Shown: positions 9,926 to 19,857, numbered from the stretch's first letter. The stretch is DNA of 32,658 bases from Candidatus Methanovorans sp. (GCA_020793565.1 DQIP01000219.1:1-32658); one strand, 5' to 3'. Made by a program: numbers and translations. The notes: a model not told the origin generated them from the letters alone.

Positions 9926-10045
9926 TCATCCGTTCTTTGTCATATCACCTGGCATGATTTTGCCGTCAGGTCCTTTTCGCCATGATGTTAATCCCATGTT
10001 TGGCTTGTTGCTCACGGCTCGTTCGGCTATTATTTCCGCGGCTTG
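9926..10045 (-). pseudogene. RhuM-family (virulence RhuM-like) remnant
   Basis: Minus-strand translation QAAEIIAERAVSNKPNMGLTSWRKGPDGKIMPGDMTKNG* resembles the internal AAEIIxxRADxxKPNMGLTSWK...VAKNYL signature of RhuM proteins; no flanking coding sequence. Confidence 0.65.
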
Positions 10046-10743
10046 GTACATATGTAAACTGCTATAAAACCACCATTATAATCGACTTCATCTATGGAGA
10101 AACCTGCTTTTTTAAGCAAATCTTCCATAATCCAGCTAAAAGTTGAATATTCCTCTCGAATTGCAACCACAGAATCATTTGCCATATCTTCCCCTGCAAT
10201 CTCCCTTATTTTGTCAACCTGGTTGTTAAAGAAACTGCTGTGTTCCTCAATACCAAAAGAGTAAACAGTGTCCCGTAAGTATAATTTTCCCCCATCTTTA
10301 AGCATTCCAAACACACGCCTCAACGCAATCATTTTCCAAAAATCCGGCAGGTGATGTAAAGCCAGTTGTGATACAACCGCATCCAGTGGTTCCCCACGAT
10401 GCTCATAGGTCAGGAATCCGGCATGGTGGTATTCAATATTTTTCACACCCTGCATTGCCGCTTTTTTCTTTGCAAAATCCAGCATTACATGTGAGACATC
10501 AACGGCAATGACCTTCCCGCAATGTTTTGCAGCTTCTGTTGCAAAATCTCCCGTCCCGGTCCCAAACTCGAGAATTGAATGGCCTTCAATGATATCCAGG
10601 CAACTGAGAATGTTTTTAATTTCTTCCTTAATGTTCCTTAATTTTTGCATTCTGCTGTCATAGGCTACAACTTCGGAAATATCGGTATAATCAGTACCAG
10701 TTTGCTGCATCTCGTTATATTGCCACTCTGGATATGTGTCCAA
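10030..10743 (-). CDS. Class I SAM-dependent methyltransferase
   Basis: SILEFGTGTGDFATEAAKHCGKVIAVDVSHVMLDFAKKKA motif I/II; LDAVVSQLALHHLPD. Confidence 0.9.
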   Translation of the reverse strand: MDTYPEWQYNEMQQTGTDYTDISEVVAYDSRMQKLRNIKEEIKNILSCLDIIEGHSILEFGTGTGDFATEAAKHCGKVIAVDVSHVMLDFAKKKAAMQGVKNIEYHHAGFLTYEHRGEPLDAVVSQLALHHLPDFWKMIALRRVFGMLKDGGKLYLRDTVYSFGIEEHSSFFNNQVDKIREIAGEDMANDSVVAIREEYSTFSWIMEDLLKKAGFSIDEVDYNGGFIAVYICTKPRK

Positions 10744-10970
10744 ATTTTCACCCCATATTTGATTCTCATTAAAATCCGTTTTAAGCCAATATCTGCAGAT
10801 ATCACATGCTTTATTACTCTATATTATATGAATTTGCAGATATGCTAATGATGCTGGAATGTGCCATATGCAGCGGGTTGTATAATTTGCGTTAAAATCA
10901 ACAAACAAATACCAAAAATATCCTGGCATAAAAATATGTATTTTATAGTGCGTAAAATTGATCTTTTAGA

Positions 10971-11888
10971 TTATTTCTTTCCATTATTTCCTGCCCGGAT
11001 GGTGCGCATCGTTTCCCTGTGGAGCGAAACAATAAGATCACTGAGCACCCCTAAAACAAACATCTGGAATCCGGCAATGATGAGCAGTGCTGTTAACATT
11101 GTCATAGGTATGCGGGTTACGTCGTGCATCCATTCAGTCACAACAAAAACACCAACACCAGAACCTATGATCATGAATATAGCACCAAGTACCCCAAAAT
11201 ATAAAAGCGGATTGTGCATCTTTGCCAGTTTGTATATTGTCATTCCGATCTTAAAACCATCCTTTGCAGGATTTAATTTAGTTACAGCCTTTGAATGTCT
11301 TGCCAAATACGTAATAGGCACTTCAATGATCTTCAAATCCTTTTTGATACTCTCAACCGTTATTTCGGTTTCTGTTTCAAAACCCATCTTATTAAGTTCA
11401 AGTGATCTCACAGCATCAAGCGTAAATGCCCTGTATCCTGTAAGGATATCATTTAACCACTCGCCGTATGTGAACCCGAATATCTTGTTAATAACGCGGT
11501 TCCCAAAAAGGTTCAAACGTGTAAACGCAGCAGGCTCATAATTTGCTAACCTGTTGCCCATAACATGATCTGCATCCCCCCTGCGCACGGGTCCAAGCAC
11601 TGCATGCACATCACTTGCAAGATATGTGCCGTCCCCATCGATCATCACGATGTAATCGCTATCAATGAGATGAAATGCTTCCTGGAGGGCCTGTCCCTTA
11701 CCCTTGCCACTCTGGACAACGATCTTTGCACCCTGTGCTTCTGCTAATTCGATTGTCTTATCGGTGCTGTGACCATCGATAACCAGTATGTTGTCAAATC
11801 CCTCTGTTCTAAAATCATTTATCAGCTGCCCGATAGTAGCAGCCTCATTGAGGGTAGGTATCAGGATACAGACATCTTCATTTGGCAA
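10971..11888 (-). CDS. aglJ: GT2-family glycosyltransferase, AglJ-like (dolichyl-phosphate linked)
   Basis: CILIPTLNEAATIGQLINDFR...NILVIDGHSTDKTIELAEAQGAKIVVQSGKGKGQALQEAF, DGDGTY, two C-terminal TM helices. Confidence 0.75.
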   Translation of the reverse strand: MPNEDVCILIPTLNEAATIGQLINDFRTEGFDNILVIDGHSTDKTIELAEAQGAKIVVQSGKGKGQALQEAFHLIDSDYIVMIDGDGTYLASDVHAVLGPVRRGDADHVMGNRLANYEPAAFTRLNLFGNRVINKIFGFTYGEWLNDILTGYRAFTLDAVRSLELNKMGFETETEITVESIKKDLKIIEVPITYLARHSKAVTKLNPAKDGFKIGMTIYKLAKMHNPLLYFGVLGAIFMIIGSGVGVFVVTEWMHDVTRIPMTMLTALLIIAGFQMFVLGVLSDLIVSLHRETMRTIRAGNNGKK

Positions 11889-11934
11889 AATATACCTTCC
11901 TTTGTGATTGTTTATTGCTTATTATATTATAGTG

Positions 11935-11960
11935 ATGGATCCGATGAATATCGGATCCAT
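11935..11960. other. Perfect 11-bp hairpin ATGGATCCGAT-gaat-ATCGGATCCAT
   Basis: Direct reading; lies between tbp and aglJ. Confidence 0.8.
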
Positions 11961-12001
11961 ACGACACAGGCATTCTGCCGTTTCAGGGTTACAGCCGCCT
12001 G

Positions 12002-12008
12002 AAAAAAA
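12002..12008 (-). terminator. T-tract terminator downstream of tbp (minus-strand TTTTTTT)
   Basis: gttgtttttttc on the minus strand just after the tbp stop; archaeal termination uses T-rich tracts. Confidence 0.5.
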
Positions 12009-12021
12009 CAACTTCTATTAT

Positions 12022-12573
12022 TTATAAAAGTCCCATGCTGTCAAGTTGCTGTCTTACGACTTCAACTCCACCGTCACAATCCTTAGGTGATTTACCGCCT
12101 GTGACAACCAGTTTTCCTGAACTGAAAATAAGCACGACCACCTTTGGTTCAGCAATGCGGTAAACAAGTCCGGGGAACTGTTCAGGTTCGTATTCGATAT
12201 TCTCAAGGCCAAGTCCGATCGCAATTGCATTAAGGTTCAATACTGCATGAAGATCAGCTGATGCTACGATGTTCTGGACAGTAATATCAGGTTCATCAAG
12301 CGTCTCCTGACCAATTCCATTAAGTTTTTGTCCCAGGTTCCCTATGACAGTGTGCACATCTGCAACATTCTTTGCACCGGTGCATACCACTTTCCCGGAT
12401 GTGAAAATAAGGAACGCTGCTTTTGGATCAGTGACCCTGTAAACAAGTCCGGGGAACTTTTTTTTATTATATTCTGCACCTTCAAACTCAGATTCGATCT
12501 TTATCAGATCAAACTCTTCTGCAAGTTTGGTAGATGCTACTACATTCTCGATCTTGATATTATATTCTGTCAT
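12022..12573 (-). CDS. tbp: TATA-box-binding protein
   Basis: Two imperfect direct-repeat halves: [17 protein letters not shown]...[30 protein letters not shown] and [16 protein letters not shown]...[30 protein letters not shown]. Start at MTEYNIKI is more likely than the upstream codon at 12594. Confidence 0.97.
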   Translation of the reverse strand: MTEYNIKIENVVASTKLAEEFDLIKIESEFEGAEYNKKKFPGLVYRVTDPKAAFLIFTSGKVVCTGAKNVADVHTVIGNLGQKLNGIGQETLDEPDITVQNIVASADLHAVLNLNAIAIGLGLENIEYEPEQFPGLVYRIAEPKVVVLIFSSGKLVVTGGKSPKDCDGGVEVVRQQLDSMGLL

Positions 12574-13020
12574 TGTAAATCCTCGGTGATTCAATCATTT
12601 AATAATTCAATTAATGTACTATATCTATAATTGGCACTATTTAAAGCAAAGGTTATATTCGCAATTCCTTATATATACTTATACCCACAAACTTATATAT
12701 CAATTTAAAACATCTACTAAAAACCATGATTTTACATCACTTATTCAAAATTTATGAGTATGTTATTTGACCTGATGATGGATTTACAAAGTAACTTATG
12801 TGTCATCCGAACCCACCAACCAACCAGCAGAACCCACCAACCAGCCGAACCGATTTACCTGAGGCGACAATATACTTGTAATGCAAACACTGCTTGTTAG
12901 GAAAAGAAAAGCAGTAGCAGCCGAACAATGCAGGGAGTTATCAAAAATGAAAACGATTCCCCCGATTGTTCAACCACGGGAATAGTAATATGTCCTGGTT
13001 CCTCTGGACATTTTAGAAGA

Positions 13021-13043
13021 AATTGAATATTCCGGATTCAATT
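13021..13043. other. Perfect 8-bp inverted repeat AATTGAAT-attccgg-ATTCAATT
   Basis: Direct reading in the gap downstream of scpB. Confidence 0.7.
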
Positions 13044-13097
13044 GCCTAACTGAGAGATGTGAAAGCAATTTTGATGATGAAGCGTGAATAACGCCTC

Positions 13098-14201
13098 TCA
13101 ATTTTCAAGTTCTTTCAATCCATCGATGATCGAATCATATTTCTGGCAGACCCTCCCGATCAGGTCGGCTTTAAGGTTCTTATGCGTCGGAACAAGAATA
13201 TCCGCATCCTTCCCCACCTCAACACCCTCACTTGATGTTTCATAATCAGGTGCGATAAGCACGCCGTTTGCAGACACACCGATCCGCAGGTCATTTACGA
13301 TCCTTGCTATCATATCAGTTGCAGGCTGTACCTTCTTGCTAATCACAAGTGCCTTTGAGGCATACTTCTCCTTCAACTCTTTCAGGTGTTCGATACACTC
13401 CTGCGCTTTTGACTTATCGCATACACCTTCAAGGGCTCCTATTGCCTCGATCAGGTCATTGAATGTAGTAGAACTGACCTCGATTATTTCGCCGTCATAA
13501 TTCTTGCGAACCCTCTCTGCGTATCCTTTTGAGATCACCATCTTATACACATCTGCAAGTTTATCGATCTCCTCTTCTGTAGGATCATAGGCGCTGATAA
13601 CCCTGTACTCGTCGATCCCGCACATTTCCATCAGGGATTCATACATTGGAGTAACTGCCACAACCTTCCTGCCAAGCCACCTGTCAAGTCCGCTCTGACC
13701 GCTTTGCTGGCGTGAAAGATCAACGATCTTTTTCTTAATTGACTCAGGATCATTAGATCCAAGTTCGAAATAATCGGCAAACATCGGTGTTGTCCGGAGC
13801 AGTTTTGTCCTGCCGTGTGCAACAGCTGCAATAAATCCACGCTCCTTCAACTCCCGTATGTGGTCATATGCTGCATTGCCGCGCATATCAACAAGATCGG
13901 ATTGTATCACAGGCTGGTGATATGCGATCATCGAAAGTGTCCGCAGCATCGGGGCACCCACCTCCTTTGGTGCGAGCGGGCGTACAAGGTCAGTGTATTG
14001 GGGTTTAACCTGCATCACGTATCGATCACCAAGATCGATGATCTCCAGTCCGCACTCGCGTCCCTTGTATTCCCTTATAAGCGATTGAACAATTGGATCT
14101 ACCCGTTTTTTCGGCTTATTGATGATCTTTGAGAGTGTCAGGACATCCAATGCTCTCCCTGCAGCAAACAATGAAGCTTCGATCGTTTCTTTATCAATCA
14201 T
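13098..14201 (-). CDS. scpB: Segregation and condensation protein B with long C-terminal extension
   Basis: N-terminal ScpB-like IEASLFAAGRALDVLTLSKI...EVGAPMLRTLSMIAYHQPVIQSDLVDMRG...LKERGFIAAVAHGRTKLLRTTPMFADYF, then ~190 extra residues. Confidence 0.88.
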   Translation of the reverse strand: MIDKETIEASLFAAGRALDVLTLSKIINKPKKRVDPIVQSLIREYKGRECGLEIIDLGDRYVMQVKPQYTDLVRPLAPKEVGAPMLRTLSMIAYHQPVIQSDLVDMRGNAAYDHIRELKERGFIAAVAHGRTKLLRTTPMFADYFELGSNDPESIKKKIVDLSRQQSGQSGLDRWLGRKVVAVTPMYESLMEMCGIDEYRVISAYDPTEEEIDKLADVYKMVISKGYAERVRKNYDGEIIEVSSTTFNDLIEAIGALEGVCDKSKAQECIEHLKELKEKYASKALVISKKVQPATDMIARIVNDLRIGVSANGVLIAPDYETSSEGVEVGKDADILVPTHKNLKADLIGRVCQKYDSIIDGLKELEN

Positions 14202-14217
14202 TTACGTATTTTCCTTT

Positions 14218-15075
14218 TCAAGTATCATCAACCAGACTACCACCTGGGTGAATATACAGTTCCCCGAACAGTTCCTTTTGGGCAAGCATGATCTTTTTAT
14301 CAGTAGCAAGGAACAGCAATGTGAGGTACGTCAAAATTTTTTCCGACCTGTCCCCGTTAACAATATCCGAAAATTGCACACAAGTCCTGTCCTTGAACAG
14401 GTCAATAAGCTGGTCGCCCAGAAGTGTAACACGTTCCATAATGTTTTCCTCATGCGCGATACCAAGGACCTCATCGGTTGTAGCGGCTTCCATCTCAATG
14501 ACCTTGCGGATACGCAGTCTTTCACTGCGTTTAAATTCCACATTCTCCGCCTTCTTAAGTTCAATGATCAGTTCCTGCAGGGTTACAGGCCTGGTCGCAA
14601 CGCGCCGTATTGGAAGTTTTGGGACCGGATAATCTTCAATATCATAAAAATCCATTCCATCATCGAATCCGAAATCATCATCTTCCTCATCTTCCACAAC
14701 AATCCCTGTCGATTTCATGCGAAGCAGGATCGCTGCATACAGGAGTGTCCTGCCGGATATCCGCAGGTCCATCATTTTCATATCTTCAATATGTGCAAAA
14801 AATCTGTCGGTGATGTATACAATATCGACATCCCATGGATTGACATCATCACTTTTCACAAGGTTGAGCAAAATCTCGACCGGTTCATTGAGCACATTTT
14901 CCGACATCTCAAGTTGTTCTCCTTCAACACCAAGGGAACGAAGCATATCAATAAAATCAGGATCAAGTGAATTCATGGCTGGTGCTGGAATCGTTTCTCC
15001 GAATATATCATGTGATGTCTGGCCTGCTTCCACAACTTTCATACTTTCAATAATTTCCATATTTTTCACCGCCAT
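14218..15075 (-). CDS. scpA: Segregation and condensation protein A
   Basis: EPVEILLNLVKSDDVNPWDVDIVYITDRFFAHI...DLRISGRTLLYAAILLRMKS; between scpB and smc. Confidence 0.93.
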   Translation of the reverse strand: MAVKNMEIIESMKVVEAGQTSHDIFGETIPAPAMNSLDPDFIDMLRSLGVEGEQLEMSENVLNEPVEILLNLVKSDDVNPWDVDIVYITDRFFAHIEDMKMMDLRISGRTLLYAAILLRMKSTGIVVEDEEDDDFGFDDGMDFYDIEDYPVPKLPIRRVATRPVTLQELIIELKKAENVEFKRSERLRIRKVIEMEAATTDEVLGIAHEENIMERVTLLGDQLIDLFKDRTCVQFSDIVNGDRSEKILTYLTLLFLATDKKIMLAQKELFGELYIHPGGSLVDDT

Positions 15076-15090
15076 TGCACCAATATTATC

Positions 15091-15160
15091 ATTATTAACA
15101 TCAATATTATTAACATCAATATTATTAACATCAACATAAATATTATTATTATTATTATTA
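15091..15160. repeat. 3 x 15-bp tandem repeat (attattaacatcaat) followed by an (att)n run
   Basis: attattaacatcaat / attattaacatcaat / attattaacatcaac at 15091-15135, then tattattattattattatta. Confidence 0.9.
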
Positions 15161-15192
15161 GCACGTTATTATTAATATTGCTCAGTAATTGC

Positions 15193-18100
15193 TCAATATA
15201 ATTTTACACCTGTGATACTTGTAATATTGTTCTCCTGCATTGCCACCCCTATTGTCCGCTCGGCAGCCTCGATCATAGGTTTTCGGAGAGATACGACAAT
15301 GAACTGCGCCTTTTTCCTGGACGACTTCACACGCTTTGCCACTCTCTCGGCATTCACACCATCAAGGAACATATCGATCTCATCAAATGCATAGAAGGGT
15401 GCAGGCCGATATTGCTGGATCGCAAACACGAACGCAAGCGCTGTCAAACTCTTTTCTCCCCCTGACATTGCTTCAAGACGCTGCAGGGTCTTATCCTTTG
15501 GTTGTGCTTTCAATGTCATGCCGCCTGCAAAAGGATCCTCATAATTATCCAGCACAAGTTCACCGGTCCCGTCTGAGAGCTCGTTGAAAATGACCTTGAA
15601 GTGCTCGTTGATACCATTGAAAGTTTCCATGAACACATCTTTCTTGAGTTTTTCATATTGCCCGATACGCTCAAGTATCTGCTCGCGTTCACTGACAAGT
15701 ATATCCCGCTTTGTCTTAAGGTCGGTAAGCCTTATCTCAACCGTATCATACTCATCGATCGCACGCATATTGACAGGTTCCAGGCGTTCCATGGCACGTT
15801 CAATGGATTCGATCCTTGTGCGCACGGTCTCATAGTTTGGCACCTCTTCGCTCTCCTCAATGCCGCGCCTCTCAAGTTCTTCTGTCAGTTCCGTTATCTG
15901 TTCAAGCAGTGCGCTGCGGGTTGCATCAAGCGCGGTCATGTGCCTGTTACCGTCCTCGAATTTCTGTTTAATAGAATCGAACTGTGTCTTAACGGCTCCA
16001 TGTTCAGCCTGCTTGCGGATACGATCCTGCTGAAGTTCCTTGAGTTCTTCTGCCAGTTCCTGCTCACGTTCCTGTTTCTTTACAAGTGCCTCCTCAAGTT
16101 CAGCGATCTTTTCCTTAAGGGCAGAAACACGATCCTTGTGCGTGGATTTTTTCACATCCATCTCCTTGATAAGCTCGCGATTCTCTTCCATCCTTGCAGT
16201 CGCGTATTCATGATCAAGGTTCAGTGCATTTAACCCGCCTTCAATATCACGCACGCGCCCTTCGAGATGCCTGATCTCCTCATCAATGGTCTCTGCCTGT
16301 TCATTGAGTTGTGGAACCTCGGAACCGGATAATTTCTCATCAAGCACTGCAATATTTTTCTCAAGTTCCCGGCTGAGTTCATCCTCCTTATCCTTTTGCA
16401 CGACAATCCGATCCATCTCCTCACGAAGTTTAACCCGAGTTTCCTCAATTTCAACCCGCTCGGCATTCTTGGATTCCACAAGTATTACAAGCCGTTCGCC
16501 ACGCCCCTTGATCTCTTCAAGCTGCATCTCTTTTCTGGATATCTCCTTCTCACACTCTGTGATCTCCCGATTAATTTCAGATATATGACCTTCAACAGCA
16601 TCCAGTTTCTTGATAGCAGAGCTGCGCCTTGAATCAAATTCAGTTACTTTTTCTGCGATCCGTATCAATTTATCCTTCTCTGCTGCAGCAAATGAGAGAG
16701 TTGAACGTCCTTTTGACCCGCCTGTCATAGCACCGCTCTTTTCAACAACTTCCCCATCAAGCGTAACCATCCGAATGCCGCCCATAAGTTTTCTTGCATT
16801 TGTCAGATCGTCAACGATCAGTGTATCCCTGAACACGTACCAGAATGCCGCCTCGAAGCGATGGTCAAAATCAATAAGATCGATCGCATACCCGATAACG
16901 CCATCCCTGTCTGACAGGTTCTTGTAAGGTCTGCGTGAATCCATTTTGTTAAGCGGTAAGAATGTTGCTCTTCCCCCGCGCTGCTGTTTAAGGAACGTGA
17001 TGGCACGTGATGCGTCTTCGTCGGTCTCAACAACAAGTCCCTGCATCCGCCCGCCAGCAGCAATTCCAAGTGCAGTTGCATGTTCCTGGTCTACGCTGCC
17101 AAGTTCTGCAATGGTTCCGTAGATGCCAGGCAGGCCATGTCGTTTTTTTTCATTAAGCACCATCTCCACAGCCCTCGAATAACCACTGTTATCCTCAGTG
17201 GCACGCACGCGTGCATCCAGAATGGCATATTCCTGCTGGTATTTGCGGAGTGTGACCTCAAGGTCTAATATCACACTTTTGATCTGGGAGCGATTGCTTT
17301 CAAGGTCATCGATATCCTTTGTAAGCGAATTGATGTTTTCAGTCAGTTTTTCAATATCATAATTTGCAGACCTGGTATCGCTCTCAGATGATTCGACATT
17401 TGCTTTTGATTCCTCGATCTCATTTTCGATATCCCTTACTTCAGCCGACTTTCGCCGCAGCGAATCAAGCAACCTGTCTTCCTGGCGCATGAGTTCGTTC
17501 TTATCGTTCTTTGTATTCTCAAGTTCGGATTTGAGAGTTGAGAGTTCATCACGCGTCTGTGCAAACTTTTCATCCACATCAGCGATCTTGCTCTGGAGTA
17601 CCATGCGCCGGGTCTTGCGGCCACTTATCTCAACAAGAATGCCGTCCTTACGTAATTTTTCCTCGTTGACCTGTGAATCCAGTTCCTCTATTTTGCTTTT
17701 GATCTCATCGATCTCGACAAATGCCTTGCGCCGTCTTGCATCAACATCTTCGATCTCATTGTCGGCAAGTTCAATACTGTCAACGCATCTTGAGATCTCA
17801 CCCTTTATCTCCTCAATATCTTTCTTGGTCCGGATCTGTTCATCCTCACCCATCTTCTGTATTTCAGATGTAATATCCTCAAGTTCACATCCAAGTTCGT
17901 CAAGTTTCCTCCGCTTCTCGTCCATTGACTGCGAAAGACCATCGAGAACCTCTTTTTTCGCTTCAATGTCAATATTTACGGATTCAAGCTCAATCCTTGC
18001 ATCCTTGAGTTTTGCAAGAAGCACAAAACCCTCGAATTTCATCTTCTCTTCTTTGAGTGCCTGGTACTTTATAGCCTGGTTCCGCTCAAGTTTGAGTTTT

Positions 18101-18714
18101 TCAAGTTGTCCGCCTACTTCTTCAACGATGATGTCAACCCTTTCAACACGCTCAAGAACAATGTCAAGTTCATTAATTGCCCGGTCTTTCTTATTGTCAA
18201 ATTCGGCAACACCCGCGATCTCGTCAATGATCTTGCGACGCTCGCCAGGTGTCATGGTAAATATACGGGTAACATCCCCCTGCATAACAACATTGTAACC
18301 TTCAGGCGTAACCCGTGCTTTTGCAAGGTATGTGTGGATCTCTGTCAGACTCACTGCCTTACCATTGAAATAAAAATAACTATAATATCCCGAATCTGTC
18401 CGCCTGATCTTGCGGCTGATGGTAATCTCATCACTATCTACCGGCATCTCGCGGTCTATATTATTGAATTTGATGGTGACCTGTGCAAAATCCGGTTTTT
18501 TCGCTTTATCCCCATTATAGATCAGGTCAGTAAGTTTTTCCGCACGCATTGTTCTTGAACTGGAAAGCCCTAGCACAAAGAGGATACCATCTATTATATT
18601 GGATTTTCCACTTCCGTTAGGACCGGATATTGTGGTAAAATCGTCAAAAAAAGGTATCTTTACCTTTTTTCCAAATGATTTGAAATTTATAAATTCAATT
18701 TCCTTTATGTACAC
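15193..18714 (-). CDS. smc: Chromosome segregation protein SMC
   Basis: N-terminal GPNGSGKSNIIDGILFVLGL; long coiled coils; hinge; C-terminal MSGGEKSLTALAFVFAIQQYRPAPFYAFDEIDMFLDG. Confidence 0.98.
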   Translation of the reverse strand: MYIKEIEFINFKSFGKKVKIPFFDDFTTISGPNGSGKSNIIDGILFVLGLSSSRTMRAEKLTDLIYNGDKAKKPDFAQVTIKFNNIDREMPVDSDEITISRKIRRTDSGYYSYFYFNGKAVSLTEIHTYLAKARVTPEGYNVVMQGDVTRIFTMTPGERRKIIDEIAGVAEFDNKKDRAINELDIVLERVERVDIIVEEVGGQLEKLKLERNQAIKYQALKEEKMKFEGFVLLAKLKDARIELESVNIDIEAKKEVLDGLSQSMDEKRRKLDELGCELEDITSEIQKMGEDEQIRTKKDIEEIKGEISRCVDSIELADNEIEDVDARRRKAFVEIDEIKSKIEELDSQVNEEKLRKDGILVEISGRKTRRMVLQSKIADVDEKFAQTRDELSTLKSELENTKNDKNELMRQEDRLLDSLRRKSAEVRDIENEIEESKANVESSESDTRSANYDIEKLTENINSLTKDIDDLESNRSQIKSVILDLEVTLRKYQQEYAILDARVRATEDNSGYSRAVEMVLNEKKRHGLPGIYGTIAELGSVDQEHATALGIAAGGRMQGLVVETDEDASRAITFLKQQRGGRATFLPLNKMDSRRPYKNLSDRDGVIGYAIDLIDFDHRFEAAFWYVFRDTLIVDDLTNARKLMGGIRMVTLDGEVVEKSGAMTGGSKGRSTLSFAAAEKDKLIRIAEKVTEFDSRRSSAIKKLDAVEGHISEINREITECEKEISRKEMQLEEIKGRGERLVILVESKNAERVEIEETRVKLREEMDRIVVQKDKEDELSRELEKNIAVLDEKLSGSEVPQLNEQAETIDEEIRHLEGRVRDIEGGLNALNLDHEYATARMEENRELIKEMDVKKSTHKDRVSALKEKIAELEEALVKKQEREQELAEELKELQQDRIRKQAEHGAVKTQFDSIKQKFEDGNRHMTALDATRSALLEQITELTEELERRGIEESEEVPNYETVRTRIESIERAMERLEPVNMRAIDEYDTVEIRLTDLKTKRDILVSEREQILERIGQYEKLKKDVFMETFNGINEHFKVIFNELSDGTGELVLDNYEDPFAGGMTLKAQPKDKTLQRLEAMSGGEKSLTALAFVFAIQQYRPAPFYAFDEIDMFLDGVNAERVAKRVKSSRKKAQFIVVSLRKPMIEAAERTIGVAMQENNITSITGVKLY

Positions 18715-18734
18715 GCGGAGACTCCGGGTTTAGC

Positions 18735-19469
18735 TTACAAACCTGATTTTTTGCGAGTGGTGATTATTTCCACGTCTTCACTGTTACGTTTCTCAACGGT
18801 CTCAACACCATCTTCTATTTGGGAATCACGCCGCACAACTTTTTTATCCTCTGCAACGATATATTCAGGTCGGTTGCTTTTTGTCGGGGATCGATTGTTG
18901 CGGGTGCTGTGTACAGGATGAACATTTCCACTCTCGGCAATGATATATTCTGTTTTTGGTTCAGGTTCTGGGATTTCAGGTTCTGGCTCTTTTTTTTCTA
19001 TATTGCGTATATTGACCTGTGCCTTGTTTTGGTTGCGTGCTGCTGCATGATTTGATTGCGACGTGGCAGGATTAACCGGCGCAAGCGTTCGAGCAGGAGT
19101 TTTAGTAATATATGGCTGGGTAACGACAGGCCCAGGGACAGGATTCGATCCTGAAGATATTATACTATTTTTTTTGACACTGTTTATGCCAGTGTTTTTT
19201 TGCCCAATCGTATTCCTTATTGAACGAAGTTCGGATTTCTGGTCCAGAAGTTCGTCCATCATACCGTTCAATGTGTTTGACAACTCCGATACTTTCTGCT
19301 CGATCTTTATTATGCGGTTGTTAATGTCAAGATCGTCTTTAAGTTCCCTCCGCAATTCGCTCATGATCGAGTCCCGAAGTGTGATTTTTAGTTCTTCAAA
19401 CTCATGTTCCTTATCCAGTAGCTGACGCTCAAGGCGTTCAATTATGAAATCCCTATTTTCAACGCTCAT
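18735..19469 (-). CDS. Uncharacterised coiled-coil protein at head of the smc-scpA-scpB operon
   Basis: MSVENRDFIIERLERQLLDKEHEFEELK... coiled coil, Pro-rich linker, duplicated EYIIAE/EYIVAE motif; ends 20 bp before smc. Start at ATG 19469 is more likely than 19568. Confidence 0.75.
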   Translation of the reverse strand: MSVENRDFIIERLERQLLDKEHEFEELKITLRDSIMSELRRELKDDLDINNRIIKIEQKVSELSNTLNGMMDELLDQKSELRSIRNTIGQKNTGINSVKKNSIISSGSNPVPGPVVTQPYITKTPARTLAPVNPATSQSNHAAARNQNKAQVNIRNIEKKEPEPEIPEPEPKTEYIIAESGNVHPVHSTRNNRSPTKSNRPEYIVAEDKKVVRRDSQIEDGVETVEKRNSEDVEIITTRKKSGL

Positions 19470-19828
19470 GTAATCCCTCGCAAAAACATTCAAGCCCTCA
19501 TTTTTAGTATAGTTAATACTATTATTTAAATATATGATAAAAAGTATAATATAACTTATGGTTGTCATTCCTGTTTGCGTATCTATTCATCCAATTCACC
19601 ATGATAAATGATGATAATTGGATACAATACTCATATATTTCTCAACAAGAATAGCACAAAATCATACTAATAAAAGACATGTAGGATTAGTTCAGGTGTG
19701 TTTTCCCTGATATTTATGGGGAAGTGTCCATTCTTCGTAAGTTAATCTTAATCGTTATACCTCATATCCCTGCTGCGGTTGGAACAAGATATGGTCAATG
19801 CAAGCTCAGTAGTCTGAGATATGACAAT

Positions 19829-19857
19829 ATCCCACAGCGCTCTGCTGTGGGATTTTC
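19829..19857 (+). terminator. Hairpin ATCCCACAGC-gctct-GCTGTGGGAT followed by T's
   Basis: 10-bp perfect stem then TTT; possibly an end of a degraded element rather than a terminator. Confidence 0.45.

Noticed and set aside
10861-11541. 226-aa plus-strand ORF opposite aglJ
   Set aside because: Antisense shadow of a well-supported glycosyltransferase gene.
12870-12960. Third copy of the ATPase-flanking repeat (aaacactgcttgttaggaaaagaaaagcag)
   Set aside because: Only a weak, short resemblance; none of the diagnostic 36-nt or 44-nt blocks are present.
14119-14970. 283-aa plus-strand ORF opposite scpA
   Set aside because: Antisense shadow of scpA with no family-like motifs.
15212-18558. Many plus-strand ORFs antisense to smc (e.g. 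17489-18298, 15601-16233)
   Set aside because: Low-complexity Ser-rich or incoherent translations mirroring the smc codon bias; smc on the minus strand explains the region.
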